From CAZIWX01 sp964543125 (GTDB lineage Bacteria > Fidelibacterota > UBA8477): a stretch of 11,961 nucleotides of DNA. Of the stretch, positions 1 through 7,005 are shown in pieces. The notes beneath the pieces were generated by a model. That model was given only the letters and a program-made list of their open reading frames with translations. It made no database searches and had not been told where the DNA came from. Where the stretch lies: assembly GCA_964543125.1 (NCBI GenBank), contig CAZIWX010000077.1, positions 1 to 11,961 of the forward strand, in the 5' to 3' direction. The translations under genes were made by a program, and so were the position numbers. Numbering within the stretch: the stretch's first letter is position 1; every line of letters starts with the position of its first letter.

Positions 1-313
1 GGACCGGATTCGCTTACCCCTGGATTTATACACCGGCGAGTGGGACGCAGCCCGTTGGCAGGCCTGGCTGGCACACGATCCCGTCAATCTGGTGGATACG
101 CTGCATGATAATTTGAAAAACCTGAAATTACTCTACCTCGACTGCGGCGACCGGGATCAGTTCCATCTGGTGTATGGCGCCCGGCAACTGCATCAAAAGC
201 TGGAGCGCTACGGCATTGAACATGTTTATGAAGAATTTCCCGACAATCACAGTAGCGTCAACTATCGTTTTGATCGCTCCCTGCCGCTGATCATTGAGGC
301 ACTGCAACCATAG
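1..313 (+). CDS. Esterase-type alpha/beta hydrolase, C-terminal part (5' end outside window)
   Basis: The open frame enters from the left edge (first full codon at base 2) and ends at TAG 311-313, giving about 103 C-terminal residues. The segment LYLDCGDRDQFHLVYGARQLH, then a short spacer and FPDNHSSVNYRF, fits the end of an esterase D / enterochelin-esterase-like hydrolase. There the Asp in the G-x-x-D-x-F stretch and the His in D-N-H-S-S would be the acid and base of the Ser-Asp-His triad. The nucleophile elbow and any signal peptide lie outside the window. A GTG at 92 could be read as a start, but coding sequence clearly continues upstream of it, so it is internal. The substrate cannot be told from this fragment. 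Family assignment rests on motif spacing and is moderately sure; specific function is unknown. Confidence 0.72.
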   Translation, partial: DRIRLPLDLYTGEWDAARWQAWLAHDPVNLVDTLHDNLKNLKLLYLDCGDRDQFHLVYGARQLHQKLERYGIEHVYEEFPDNHSSVNYRFDRSLPLIIEALQP

Positions 314-318
314 AGCAG

Positions 319-363
319 TACAAAAATTGTCTCCCCGAGCTCCGTCGAAGGGCAATTTTTGTA
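319..363. repeat. Intergenic hairpin with an extragenic-repeat-like core, possible terminator
   Basis: TACAAAAATTG (319-329) and CAATTTTTGTA (353-363) are perfect 11-bp inverted arms around a 23-base centre. The centre contains GAGCTCCGTCGAAGGG, which resembles the CCCTGAGC-N-GTCGAAGGG intergenic motif that I recall as recurring in many bacterial genomes; this resemblance is from memory. The element starts 6 bases after the hydrolase stop, and the right arm carries five T, so it may also end transcription of that gene. The stem is AT-rich, which makes a classic intrinsic terminator uncertain. Confidence 0.5.
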
Positions 364-437
364 TAACTACCCAGATAAAAATGCCAATCCAAACAGCGAT
401 CTGAACATTTGCCATTAAAAAGGCTTTGAATGACATT

Positions 438-1613
438 ATGCCCGTGAGAGATCAGACAATCCTTTGGACGAAAATTGTAATTGTACTATTGCTGGTTGGC
501 ATGAGTGCCGGCCGGGCCTGTACCGTGGGTGTCGTCAGCGGTGAAGCAACTGCCGATGGCCGTCCGCTACTCTGGAAAAATCGCGATTCCGGCCACCGTG
601 ATAATGAGGTGCGCTACTTTAAGGGCCCCCGCTACGAGTTTATGGGCGTGACCAACCAGGGTGATACGACCCAGGTTTGGATGGGCCTGAACAGCGCCGG
701 CCTGGCCATCATGAACTCCGAATCAAAAGACCTGCCGGGTACTCGTTACGACGATGAAGGTGTGCTTATGAAGGTTGTCCTGGGCCGTTTTGCAACCGTG
801 CAGGAAGTCGAAAAGTACCTCAAAACGACCAATAAAAAGGGCCGGGCGGTTACCAGTAATTTCGGTGTGATTGATGCTCACGGCGGCGCCGGATTTTTTG
901 AAACCGGCAATCACAGCTTCACTTTTTTCGATGCCAACACCACTGCGGACGGATTCTTAGTGCGGGCCAATTTTGCCGAGACCGGTAATGGAGGCGGGTA
1001 TGGTTATTATCGTCGCAACCGCGCCAGGGAATTGTTGCAGTCCGGAGCCCGGAAGCATCGATTGACTTATCGCTACCTTATCCAAAGTGTGAGTCGCGAC
1101 ATTCAGACCGCGGCCGGTAATCCTTATCCGCTGGAAAGTACCGCGATCGATACGGTGCCCACCCGTGGGACCGTGAATCGTTACCGGACGGTTTCGGCGG
1201 CGGTTTTTCATGGTGTGAAAGAGGGCGAGAATCCCAATTTTGCCACCATGTGGACGATTCTGGGTGAGCCGGTGGCCGGAATCGCGGTACCCCTGTGGGT
1301 TGCCACCCACGAACCGGGTGAATTGATGCACGGCTCAGAGGGCGCCCGCATGAATCAGGCGATTCAGCATATCGAGGGCCGGGTCTACACCGATACCGCC
1401 GATCCAACCGCGATCAACCCGCGTGAAGTAGCTTCCGTAACGACAGGCTTTGAAGCCATTGAGTCAGGATTTTTCCAGATGACCGATCAGGCGCTGCAAG
1501 CGTGGAAACGGCGCTATGATTATCCCACCGGCATGGAGCAGTTGCAGCAGTTGATCCAGCGAACGGCGTATAACGTTTTGACTTACCGGTCCCACGCATT
1601 GGAAGCGCCGTGA
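438..1613 (+). CDS. Exported linear amide C-N hydrolase (Ntn hydrolase, choloylglycine/penicillin-acylase-like)
   Basis: Predicted 391-residue secreted amidohydrolase of the Ntn superfamily, which cleaves non-peptide amide bonds with an N-terminal Cys nucleophile. The start has the order n-region, hydrophobic core (about residues 13-25, IVIVLLLVGMSAG) and cleavage site GRA|C at Cys28. Then comes CTVGVVSGEATADGRPLLW and KNRD, matching the Cys...Arg-Asp pattern of the family active site. W-M-G-L-N-S-A-G-L-A and a later N-F-G-V-I-D-A-H-G fit further family positions. An in-frame TTG at 426 would add four residues. AAAAAGG (417-423) is badly spaced for both starts, being 2 nt from TTG and 14 nt from ATG, so the start is unsure. 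The substrate (bile-salt-like amide, acyl-homoserine lactone, beta-lactam or peptide-like amide) cannot be told. The following gene is co-oriented but 108 bases away, so an operon is possible and not shown. Confidence 0.85.
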   Translation: MPVRDQTILWTKIVIVLLLVGMSAGRACTVGVVSGEATADGRPLLWKNRDSGHRDNEVRYFKGPRYEFMGVTNQGDTTQVWMGLNSAGLAIMNSESKDLPGTRYDDEGVLMKVVLGRFATVQEVEKYLKTTNKKGRAVTSNFGVIDAHGGAGFFETGNHSFTFFDANTTADGFLVRANFAETGNGGGYGYYRRNRARELLQSGARKHRLTYRYLIQSVSRDIQTAAGNPYPLESTAIDTVPTRGTVNRYRTVSAAVFHGVKEGENPNFATMWTILGEPVAGIAVPLWVATHEPGELMHGSEGARMNQAIQHIEGRVYTDTADPTAINPREVASVTTGFEAIESGFFQMTDQALQAWKRRYDYPTGMEQLQQLIQRTAYNVLTYRSHALEAP

Positions 1614-1710
1614 TCCCGCCGGGGAAATTCAAATCCAATAAATTTTAATGCACGGTCATGGTTTCCGGCGGTTGGCGGGACTCAAGGCGGTTGAAAATTC
1701 AAGGATAGCG

Positions 1711-1715
1711 AGGGG
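1711..1715 (+). promoter_or_regulatory. Ribosome binding site for the glutamate-synthase-like gene
   Basis: AGGGG lies six bases before the ATG at 1722 and supports that start over the in-frame ATG three codons later (1731). Confidence 0.6.
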
Positions 1716-1721
1716 CTCGGC

Positions 1722-3233
1722 ATGAGAAACATGCGGCTGAAATTCATACTGGCAAGTCTGGTTGCCGGAGCGGGATTAATTGGATGGGGACGGTTTTGGA
1801 CCGGCGCCTGGTGGTTTTTCCTCTTTCTCGGACCCGTCATACTCATCGGAATTTATGATCTGTTTCAGCGCAGCCATTCGATCAGCCGCAATTTCCCGTT
1901 CATCGGTCATTTTCGCTATCTGGCGGAGGTCTTTGCCCCGGAAATTCACCAGTACTTTGTTGAGTCCGATACCGACGGCACGCCCTTCAATCGCATTCAG
2001 CGCGGTTTTGTCTATAAACGCGCCAAACGCGCCTTGCAAACCCACCCCTTTGGAACGGAGCTTAATATTTACAGCGAGGGTTATGAATGGCTGCCCCATT
2101 CAATTTTTCCGGCCCAACCCTGGCCGGAACCGCCGCGGGTGAGCATCGGCGGGCCCCGATGCACCCAACCCTACAGCGCCAGCCTGTTGAACATTTCCGC
2201 CATGAGTTTCGGCGCCCTGAGCAATAATGCAATCCGGGCACTGAATGCGGCTGCCCGGCAAGGGGGCTTTTACCACAACACCGGTGAAGGTGGTTTATCC
2301 AAATATCATTTGGAATCCGGTGGCGACATCGTATTGCAGATTGGAACCGCATACTTCGGCTGCCGCACGGTGGAAGGGAATTTCGCACCGGATAAATTCC
2401 GGGAAAAAGCCGCTTTACCTCAAGTCAGGATGATCGAATTAAAATTATCCCAAGGCGCCAAGCCGGGGCACGGGGGCGTTCTTCCGGCCGTGAAAAATAC
2501 CGGTGAAATTGCCGCGATCCGGGGTGTGGAACCCCATACTACCGTACTTTCACCCCCGGGACATACCGCTTTCAACTCACCGGAAGGACTGGTGAAATTT
2601 TTAGCGCAATTACGGGCATTATCCGGCGGTAAACCGGTGGGTTTCAAACTTTGCGTGGGCAGCCGATCCGAGTTCGAGGCAATCTGTAAAGCCATGCAAA
2701 CTACGGGTATGCAACCGGATTTCATTACGGTTGATGGCGGTGAAGGGGGCACCGGTGCTGCCCCCATCGAGTTTTCCAATTATGTGGGAATGCCGTTGGA
2801 AGAAGGATTGGTCCTGGTGGTCGATACCTTGCGGAAATATGGTCTGAAACAGAATATCCGGGTGATTGCCAGCGGAAAGGTCATCACCGGCTTTGATATT
2901 TTCCGTAACCTGGCACTGGGCGCTGACCTGTGTAACAGTGCCCGGGGAATGCTGTTTGCCTTGGGCTGTATCCAGTCGCTCCGATGCGATTCCAATGAAT
3001 GTCCCACGGGTATTACGACCCACAAGCCGGGATTGGTGCGCGGGTTGGTGGTGAGTGATAAAGCGGAGCGGGTTTACAATTTCCACTTGGAAACAGTTAA
3101 AGCCACGGTGGAATTGCTCACGGCGGCGGGCATTTCCGATTTGTCGCAGATCAATCGTTCCCATATTTATAAAAAGGTAAGCCCTTATCAAATGCTGAGT
3201 TTTGCCGACATTTACCCTGAAATCCCGCAATAA
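1722..3233 (+). CDS. Membrane-anchored FMN-binding glutamate-synthase-like protein
   Basis: 503 residues. Two hydrophobic segments (about 7-21 and 28-45) are followed by Arg-rich sequence, suggesting a hairpin anchor with the catalytic part in the cytoplasm. From about residue 150 it matches the central synthase domain of glutamate synthase (GltB). The matching parts are ISAMSFGALS (158-167), NTGEGGLSKY (186-195), KLSQGAKPGHGG (241-252), the FMN-barrel stretch DGGEGGTGAAP (338-348) and ASGKVITGFD (383-392). Cys416, Cys422 and Cys427 have the C-x5-C-x4-C spacing of the GltB 3Fe-4S ligands, followed by P-T-G-I-T-T. The N-terminal glutaminase and C-terminal beta-helix domains of true GltB are absent, and no GltD-like small subunit is nearby. 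It belongs with the stand-alone FMN-binding glutamate synthase family (B. subtilis YerD type), whose reaction is not established. Calling it a glutamate synthase enzyme would overreach. Confidence 0.88.
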   Translation: MRNMRLKFILASLVAGAGLIGWGRFWTGAWWFFLFLGPVILIGIYDLFQRSHSISRNFPFIGHFRYLAEVFAPEIHQYFVESDTDGTPFNRIQRGFVYKRAKRALQTHPFGTELNIYSEGYEWLPHSIFPAQPWPEPPRVSIGGPRCTQPYSASLLNISAMSFGALSNNAIRALNAAARQGGFYHNTGEGGLSKYHLESGGDIVLQIGTAYFGCRTVEGNFAPDKFREKAALPQVRMIELKLSQGAKPGHGGVLPAVKNTGEIAAIRGVEPHTTVLSPPGHTAFNSPEGLVKFLAQLRALSGGKPVGFKLCVGSRSEFEAICKAMQTTGMQPDFITVDGGEGGTGAAPIEFSNYVGMPLEEGLVLVVDTLRKYGLKQNIRVIASGKVITGFDIFRNLALGADLCNSARGMLFALGCIQSLRCDSNECPTGITTHKPGLVRGLVVSDKAERVYNFHLETVKATVELLTAAGISDLSQINRSHIYKKVSPYQMLSFADIYPEIPQ

Positions 3234-3325
3234 CAGCCTGCCATAACCGTGCGCCTGTCTTAACCGGCCAGCCCGTGACCGTTCTCCAGGCCGCCCTTGC
3301 GGTATTCCAACAGCCCTGTTTGCTA
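3234..3325. other. Gap between convergent genes
   Basis: This 92-base stretch separates the + strand synthase-like gene from the - strand symporter gene. I see only a weak 4-bp hairpin (CCGC 3291-3294 with GCGG 3299-3302) and no U-tract, so no convincing terminator for either gene. Confidence 0.4.
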
Positions 3326-5233
3326 CTATTCAGTGATCGTTTCAAATCCGCGGGAGCGTAGGTCGAAATAGATTACCGCAGCAGCAATGGCCCCCAGGGC
3401 GAGATATCCCAGGGCCGGCAGATATTCGGCAAAGAGGAGTTTTCCGATGCCGAACAAAGCCGCATAGACCAGGACCACTCCAGCCGCCCAATCCAGGAAT
3501 AATCTCCCGAATCCCGTGTCCGATTTTATCTCGGGATATTTTTCAGAAAAAGTGCGCCACCCAATTCCCCCCGGATGGGTTTGTTTGTAGAATTTCACCA
3601 GTACTTTTTCGTCGGTGGGACGGGTCAGATAAGTGGCAATCAGCCAAACCAAGGTCGTTCCCAGTACAATCGGGTAGAGCGTCATTGGTGACTGGAGCTG
3701 AAAACCGTAGCGGGCGATGGGATAAATGATCAGTGGCGCCAGCATGGCGGTAATTTCAGACCAGGCGTTGATGCGCCACCACCACCAGCGCAGAATCAAC
3801 ACGGCGCCGACACCGGCCGAAGCGTTGATGATGAATTCCCAGGCGCCGGAAATGGTCGTTAAAAAGTAGCGAGTGACCATGAGTGAAAAAATGGTCATTA
3901 ATAAAATACAGATCCGTGACGCCATTACATAGTGGCGCTCATTAGCCTCTCGCTTAATAAAACGCCGATAAAAATCATTGATCAGATAGGAAGTGCCCCA
4001 ATTGAGTTGAGACGCAATCGTGGACATGTAAGCCGCCAAAAAAACGGCGATCAAAAGTCCTAATAGTCCGGAAGGCAGGTAGCGCAGCATGAGTTTGGGG
4101 TACATGATGCCCGGATCGACCGTATTTTCGTATTTTTCGTAAAAAGCTTTGAACTCAGTAGTTTGATACCCGGGATACCCCGTCTTCAGCAACCCTCGAT
4201 CGTTGTAAACCGTTTCTACCTGCTTGAATAAGGCCGGATTTTCTTGTTGCAGGACAGCTTTGTTTTCAGCGCGGGGCAGGAGCACCAGAGCCGCCAGCGC
4301 CACGATTATCCACGGCCAGGGGCGCAGGGTGTAGTGGGCAATCGTGAACCATAACGTAGCGAATAAACTGTGTTTTTCGTTTTTGGCGGACATCATGCGC
4401 TGGGCCACATACCCGCCGCCGCCCGGATCGGCGCCGGGATACCACGAACTCCACCACTGGAGTCCGATATGGGCAAAAAACGCTCCCACGGAGAGCGCCA
4501 AAACACCACCCGTGATGCCGCCGGTGGAGATGTTGCCGACCTTGGGGAAGAAATCCAGTACCCGGGGCGCTAATTTTTCTTTCAAACTTACCATCCCGCC
4601 CACCTGGGGTAATTGAACAACGATAATAGCCAGGACAATACAACCTAGCATGGCGAAGACAAATTGCAGACTGTCCGTCCGGGCGGTACCGAGCAAACCC
4701 GACGCCGAGGCATAAACGGCAATGGTCAGCGCCACGATGGTAACCAGCAGAAAGGACTCGACTCCGGGAATCGTGACCTGAAAAATCTTTTCCATGGCTT
4801 TGTTGACCCAGCCCATGACGATGGCATTGGCAAATAGGCCGAGATAGAGTGCCCGAAAGCCCCGCAGCACGGCGGCCGGTTTACCGGAATAGCGCAGCTC
4901 GATGAATTCCACATCCGTCATTACGCCGGAACGCCGCCATAGCCGTGCAAAAAAGAAGACCGTGAGCATGGCGCCAATCAACATATTCCACCACAGCCAG
5001 TTGCCGGCGATGCCGTTTTTGGCAACTAATTCAGTGACTGCCAAAGGTGTATCCGCCGCGAAGGTGGTTGCCACCATGGCGGTACCGGCGACCCACCAGG
5101 GGAGATCACGGCCCGAAAGAAAGAAGTTTTGAGTATCCTTACCCGCTCGCCGGGAGTAGTAAGCAGCTATTGAAAAAATGACAATAAAAAAGACTAGGAT
5201 GACCGTGATATCAAGCCAGTGAAACGCATGCAT
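3326..5233 (-). CDS. Sodium:solute symporter (SLC5/SSS family)
   Basis: 635-residue multi-pass inner-membrane protein, predicted to couple inward Na+ flow to uptake of a small solute. The N-terminus (LDITVILVFFIVIFSIAAYY, then F-F-L-S-G-R-D-L-P-W-W at 37-47) is the standard SSS opening with its G-R-x-L-P-W motif. TTFAADTPL (56-64) and AAYMSTIASQLNWG (400-413) sit where SSS proteins place the Na2 sodium site, the second on TM8. G-G-G-Y-V-A-Q-R (272-279) matches the conserved Q-R motif. The soluble stretch 320-378 between membrane segments is longer than in many relatives, and WWWWRINAWSEI (483-494) is a conspicuous aromatic/Arg patch. The start at 5233 was chosen because GGGGA lies four bases upstream; an in-frame start at 5278 would add 15 polar residues without a good site. 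It lies 123 bases downstream of the ROK kinase gene, which suggests a sugar substrate; the true substrate is not shown. Confidence 0.9.
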   Translation of the reverse strand: MHAFHWLDITVILVFFIVIFSIAAYYSRRAGKDTQNFFLSGRDLPWWVAGTAMVATTFAADTPLAVTELVAKNGIAGNWLWWNMLIGAMLTVFFFARLWRRSGVMTDVEFIELRYSGKPAAVLRGFRALYLGLFANAIVMGWVNKAMEKIFQVTIPGVESFLLVTIVALTIAVYASASGLLGTARTDSLQFVFAMLGCIVLAIIVVQLPQVGGMVSLKEKLAPRVLDFFPKVGNISTGGITGGVLALSVGAFFAHIGLQWWSSWYPGADPGGGGYVAQRMMSAKNEKHSLFATLWFTIAHYTLRPWPWIIVALAALVLLPRAENKAVLQQENPALFKQVETVYNDRGLLKTGYPGYQTTEFKAFYEKYENTVDPGIMYPKLMLRYLPSGLLGLLIAVFLAAYMSTIASQLNWGTSYLINDFYRRFIKREANERHYVMASRICILLMTIFSLMVTRYFLTTISGAWEFIINASAGVGAVLILRWWWWRINAWSEITAMLAPLIIYPIARYGFQLQSPMTLYPIVLGTTLVWLIATYLTRPTDEKVLVKFYKQTHPGGIGWRTFSEKYPEIKSDTGFGRLFLDWAAGVVLVYAALFGIGKLLFAEYLPALGYLALGAIAAAVIYFDLRSRGFETITE

Positions 5234-5254
5234 AATTTCCCCGTTTCGCTTATG

Positions 5255-5270
5255 ACTGCCTGCCGGCAGT
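5255..5270. promoter_or_regulatory. Small inverted repeat upstream of the symporter start
   Basis: ACTGCC (5255-5260) and GGCAGT (5265-5270) form a 6-bp stem with a 4-base loop, 22 bases upstream of the symporter ATG in the kinase-symporter gap (5234-5356). It could be an operator or an mRNA hairpin. I see no good promoter elements in this gap, so the symporter is probably read from the kinase promoter. Confidence 0.3.
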
Positions 5271-5356
5271 GTTCTCAATCGATTTCATTTGGAAACATGC
5301 AAGTTTAGCTCGGAAAGGTACTGATATGGAAATTAAACCTGCGTTTTAATAACTGG

Positions 5357-6205
5357 TCAGTTGTGCTGAACATCAATGCACAATGCCGCTGCCCCCAGAA
5401 TAGCAATATGGTCCACGCTGGAACAGGTCAGTTGCAGACGCGCCAATGTCCGGGGAAAAACCAGCGAGCGGAGTACTTCCAGCATCCCGAATTTAAAAGA
5501 TTCAAAAGATTTGCTCACCGATCCACCCAAAACGATGATTTCCGGATCGAGTGAATAAAGAATGATTTTCAAGGCGTTGCCCAAATGCTCGCCGAATTCA
5601 GTAAACAGGGCTTGGGCGTGCATATCGCCTTTTGTGGCTCTCGCCGCGGCCTCGGCGCCCGTTATTCCCGCCTTTTGGAGGAAAAATTTACCACTGCAAT
5701 AATCTTCCAGGATGCTTTTCCGGTAGGGCAGCATGCCAAATTCACCCGCCCCGCCATTGGCGCCGGTAAACAAGTGATTATTTAAAATAATGCCCGACCC
5801 CATACCGGTACCCAGAACCAAACCAACAATATTTTCATAATCTTGTGCCTGACCAAAATATTTTTCACCCACGACAAAGGCATTGGCATCGTTGTTCACT
5901 TCCACATGGATTTTAAATTCACTCTCCAGCAGTGTTTTGAGAGGCACCTCGTGCCAACTGGGAATATTTTGAAGATTGTAGATTACCCCGCGCTTATGAT
6001 CCACGGCGCCGGGCACGCCTACCCCAATGCCGACCACCTCATCCGTTAATACTTCACGGATCAATTTCACCAGCAGATCGAACACAACCCGGCTTGCCTT
6101 GGTTTGGGGAACGGAAATTTGTTTCACCACTTGTAAAGTATTCCCGCGCACCATTCCTACCCGGATACTGGAACCGCCTAAATCGACACCGAGCCAAGTC
6201 AGCAT
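5357..6205 (-). CDS. ROK-family sugar kinase
   Basis: 282-residue cytoplasmic kinase of the ROK family (glucokinase, fructokinase, N-acetylmannosamine kinase and relatives), predicted to phosphorylate a hexose with ATP. It shows the N-terminal phosphate loop GVDLGGSS (6-13), catalytic Asp106 in VNNDANAF, the second glycine motif LGTGMGSGI (131-139) and LGGSVS (226-231). The length is a little under the usual 290-320. The family zinc motif C-x-C-G-x2-G-C is missing: after GGAGEFG (151-157) the usual His is Met158, and only one Cys (170, in DYCSGKFF) follows. The start at 6205 is supported by GGAG seven bases upstream; an in-frame start at 6292 would add 29 residues unlike any ROK N-terminus. 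With no HTH domain it is an enzyme rather than a ROK repressor. Next to the symporter gene it suggests import followed by phosphorylation; the exact sugar is open. Confidence 0.88.
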   Translation of the reverse strand: MLTWLGVDLGGSSIRVGMVRGNTLQVVKQISVPQTKASRVVFDLLVKLIREVLTDEVVGIGVGVPGAVDHKRGVIYNLQNIPSWHEVPLKTLLESEFKIHVEVNNDANAFVVGEKYFGQAQDYENIVGLVLGTGMGSGIILNNHLFTGANGGAGEFGMLPYRKSILEDYCSGKFFLQKAGITGAEAAARATKGDMHAQALFTEFGEHLGNALKIILYSLDPEIIVLGGSVSKSFESFKFGMLEVLRSLVFPRTLARLQLTCSSVDHIAILGAAALCIDVQHN

Positions 6206-6262
6206 AATCCTACTCCATTCACTAATAAACTCATCCCAGGGCAGCCTCGAACATGGAAGGGT

Positions 6263-6292
6263 AATATAAATTCTTCCGGTGTGAAGACTCAA
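6263..6292 (-). promoter_or_regulatory. Candidate sigma70-type promoter for kinase-symporter genes
   Basis: Read on the minus strand, TTGAGT (6287-6292) and TATATT (6263-6268) are separated by 18 bases, matching four of six and five of six consensus bases. Transcription would begin near 6256, leaving a leader of about 50 bases to the kinase ATG. Position between divergent genes supports it; no direct evidence. Confidence 0.4.
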
Positions 6293-6328
6293 AATAAAAG
6301 CGTCGTTTCCGAAAAAGCTTGATTCGTC

Positions 6329-6341
6329 CCGGCACGGCCGG
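6329..6341. promoter_or_regulatory. Candidate operator, 13-bp inverted repeat
   Basis: CCGGC-ACG-GCCGG is a perfect 5-bp inverted repeat in the gap between the divergent kinase and tetR genes, about 9 bases upstream of the proposed tetR -35 region. Its place suits a repressor site; it could equally be chance in a GC-rich patch. Confidence 0.3.
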
Positions 6342-6349
6342 TAATTTAC

Positions 6350-6378
6350 TTACGAAAATAGAGGTATAGAACTATAAT
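6350..6378 (+). promoter_or_regulatory. Candidate promoter for tetR operon, with palindrome over the -10
   Basis: A perfect TATAAT (6373-6378) follows a weak -35 TTACGA (6350-6355) at 17 bases. The palindrome TATAG-AA-CTATA (6365-6376) overlaps the -10 box, the usual position for an autoregulating TetR protein to block RNA polymerase. The expected start near 6385 leaves only about 9 leader bases before the ATG at 6394. Confidence 0.45.
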
Positions 6379-6393
6379 CGTAATGTTTTAGAG

Positions 6394-7005
6394 ATGTCGT
6401 CAACTAACCAAACCTCTCGAAAACTATCCGCCAAGCACAATCAGCTGCTGAATACGGCCCGAAATTTAATTGCCCGGCACGGCGTCCGGCGGGTGACCGT
6501 GGAAGAGATTTGCCGTAAAGCCGGTGTGAGCAAGATGACCTTCTATAAGTACTATCCGAACAAGCACGCCATCGTTGGAAAAATCCTCGATGATCTGGTT
6601 GAATTAGGGAAACAAAAGTTTACCGAAATCACCAGCCGGAACATTCCTTTTGAAGCTAAAGTGCGCCTGCTCATCCAACTCAAAATGGAGGAAAGCGCCA
6701 GGTTCAGCGAAGATTTTCTGGAAGAATTACTCCGCACCGATGCCAGGCTTTCGGACAATTTTTGGCGGAAAGCGGTAGACAACGAGAAAATAACCCTGGA
6801 TTTTTTCCGGAAGGCCCGGGAAAAAGGCGAATTGCGCCGGGATTTGAATCTGGACTTTCTCCAATATATGCTGGAGCATTTGCAGAATTTGGTCAAAGAT
6901 CCCAACCTGCAACAAATTATTCCATCCAACCTGGATCTGATTCGGGAGCTGATCAATTTTTGGTTTTATGGCATTTTGCCACCGACGGGAGAGCCGTCCC
7001 GGTGA
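6394..7005 (+). CDS. TetR/AcrR-family transcriptional regulator
   Basis: 203-residue one-component regulator. Residues 13-60 form the typical TetR DNA-binding domain: helix LLNTARNLIARHG (18-30), then V-T-V-E-E-I-C-R-K-A-G-V-S-K-M-T-F-Y-K-Y-Y (34-54) with the family's F-Y-x-Y-F/Y ending. The remaining, all-helical part would bind the ligand and dimerise; it shows no similarity I can name. The length is normal. No good Shine-Dalgarno site precedes the ATG (only TTTTAGAG), and the proposed promoter leaves a very short leader, so translation may be nearly leaderless. The stop TGA overlaps the next start (TGATG), so it is co-expressed with the barrel gene and probably controls the whole envelope-transport unit and itself. 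The ligand may be a lipid or another amphipathic compound given the gene set, which is inference only. Confidence 0.92.
   Translation: MSSTNQTSRKLSAKHNQLLNTARNLIARHGVRRVTVEEICRKAGVSKMTFYKYYPNKHAIVGKILDDLVELGKQKFTEITSRNIPFEAKVRLLIQLKMEESARFSEDFLEELLRTDARLSDNFWRKAVDNEKITLDFFRKAREKGELRRDLNLDFLQYMLEHLQNLVKDPNLQQIIPSNLDLIRELINFWFYGILPPTGEPSR

Noticed and set aside
2619..3230. 203-codon open frame on the minus strand inside the synthase-like gene
   Set aside because: It lies wholly antisense to a well-supported enzyme and its translation has no recognisable domain; its openness follows from the codon use of the sense gene.
438..3233. Idea that the Ntn hydrolase supplies ammonia to the GltB-like protein, replacing the missing glutaminase domain
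   Set aside because: The hydrolase has a signal peptide, and the synthase domain is predicted to be cytoplasmic, so the two would be on opposite sides of the membrane; the genes are also 108 bases apart.
4266..4643. 125-codon minus-strand frame within the symporter gene
   Set aside because: It is a different frame of the same strand over conserved symporter sequence and encodes Pro/Arg/Gly-rich sequence typical of out-of-frame reading.
5234..5356. Possible riboswitch or independent promoter between kinase and symporter genes
   Set aside because: Only a 6-bp hairpin was seen, with no conserved aptamer pattern and no paired -35/-10 elements.
6762..7004. Open frame upstream of the barrel gene, suggesting an 81-residue N-terminal extension
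   Set aside because: It overlaps tetR in another frame, and the translated stretch is low in structure and not exported, while a clear signal peptide starts at 7005.
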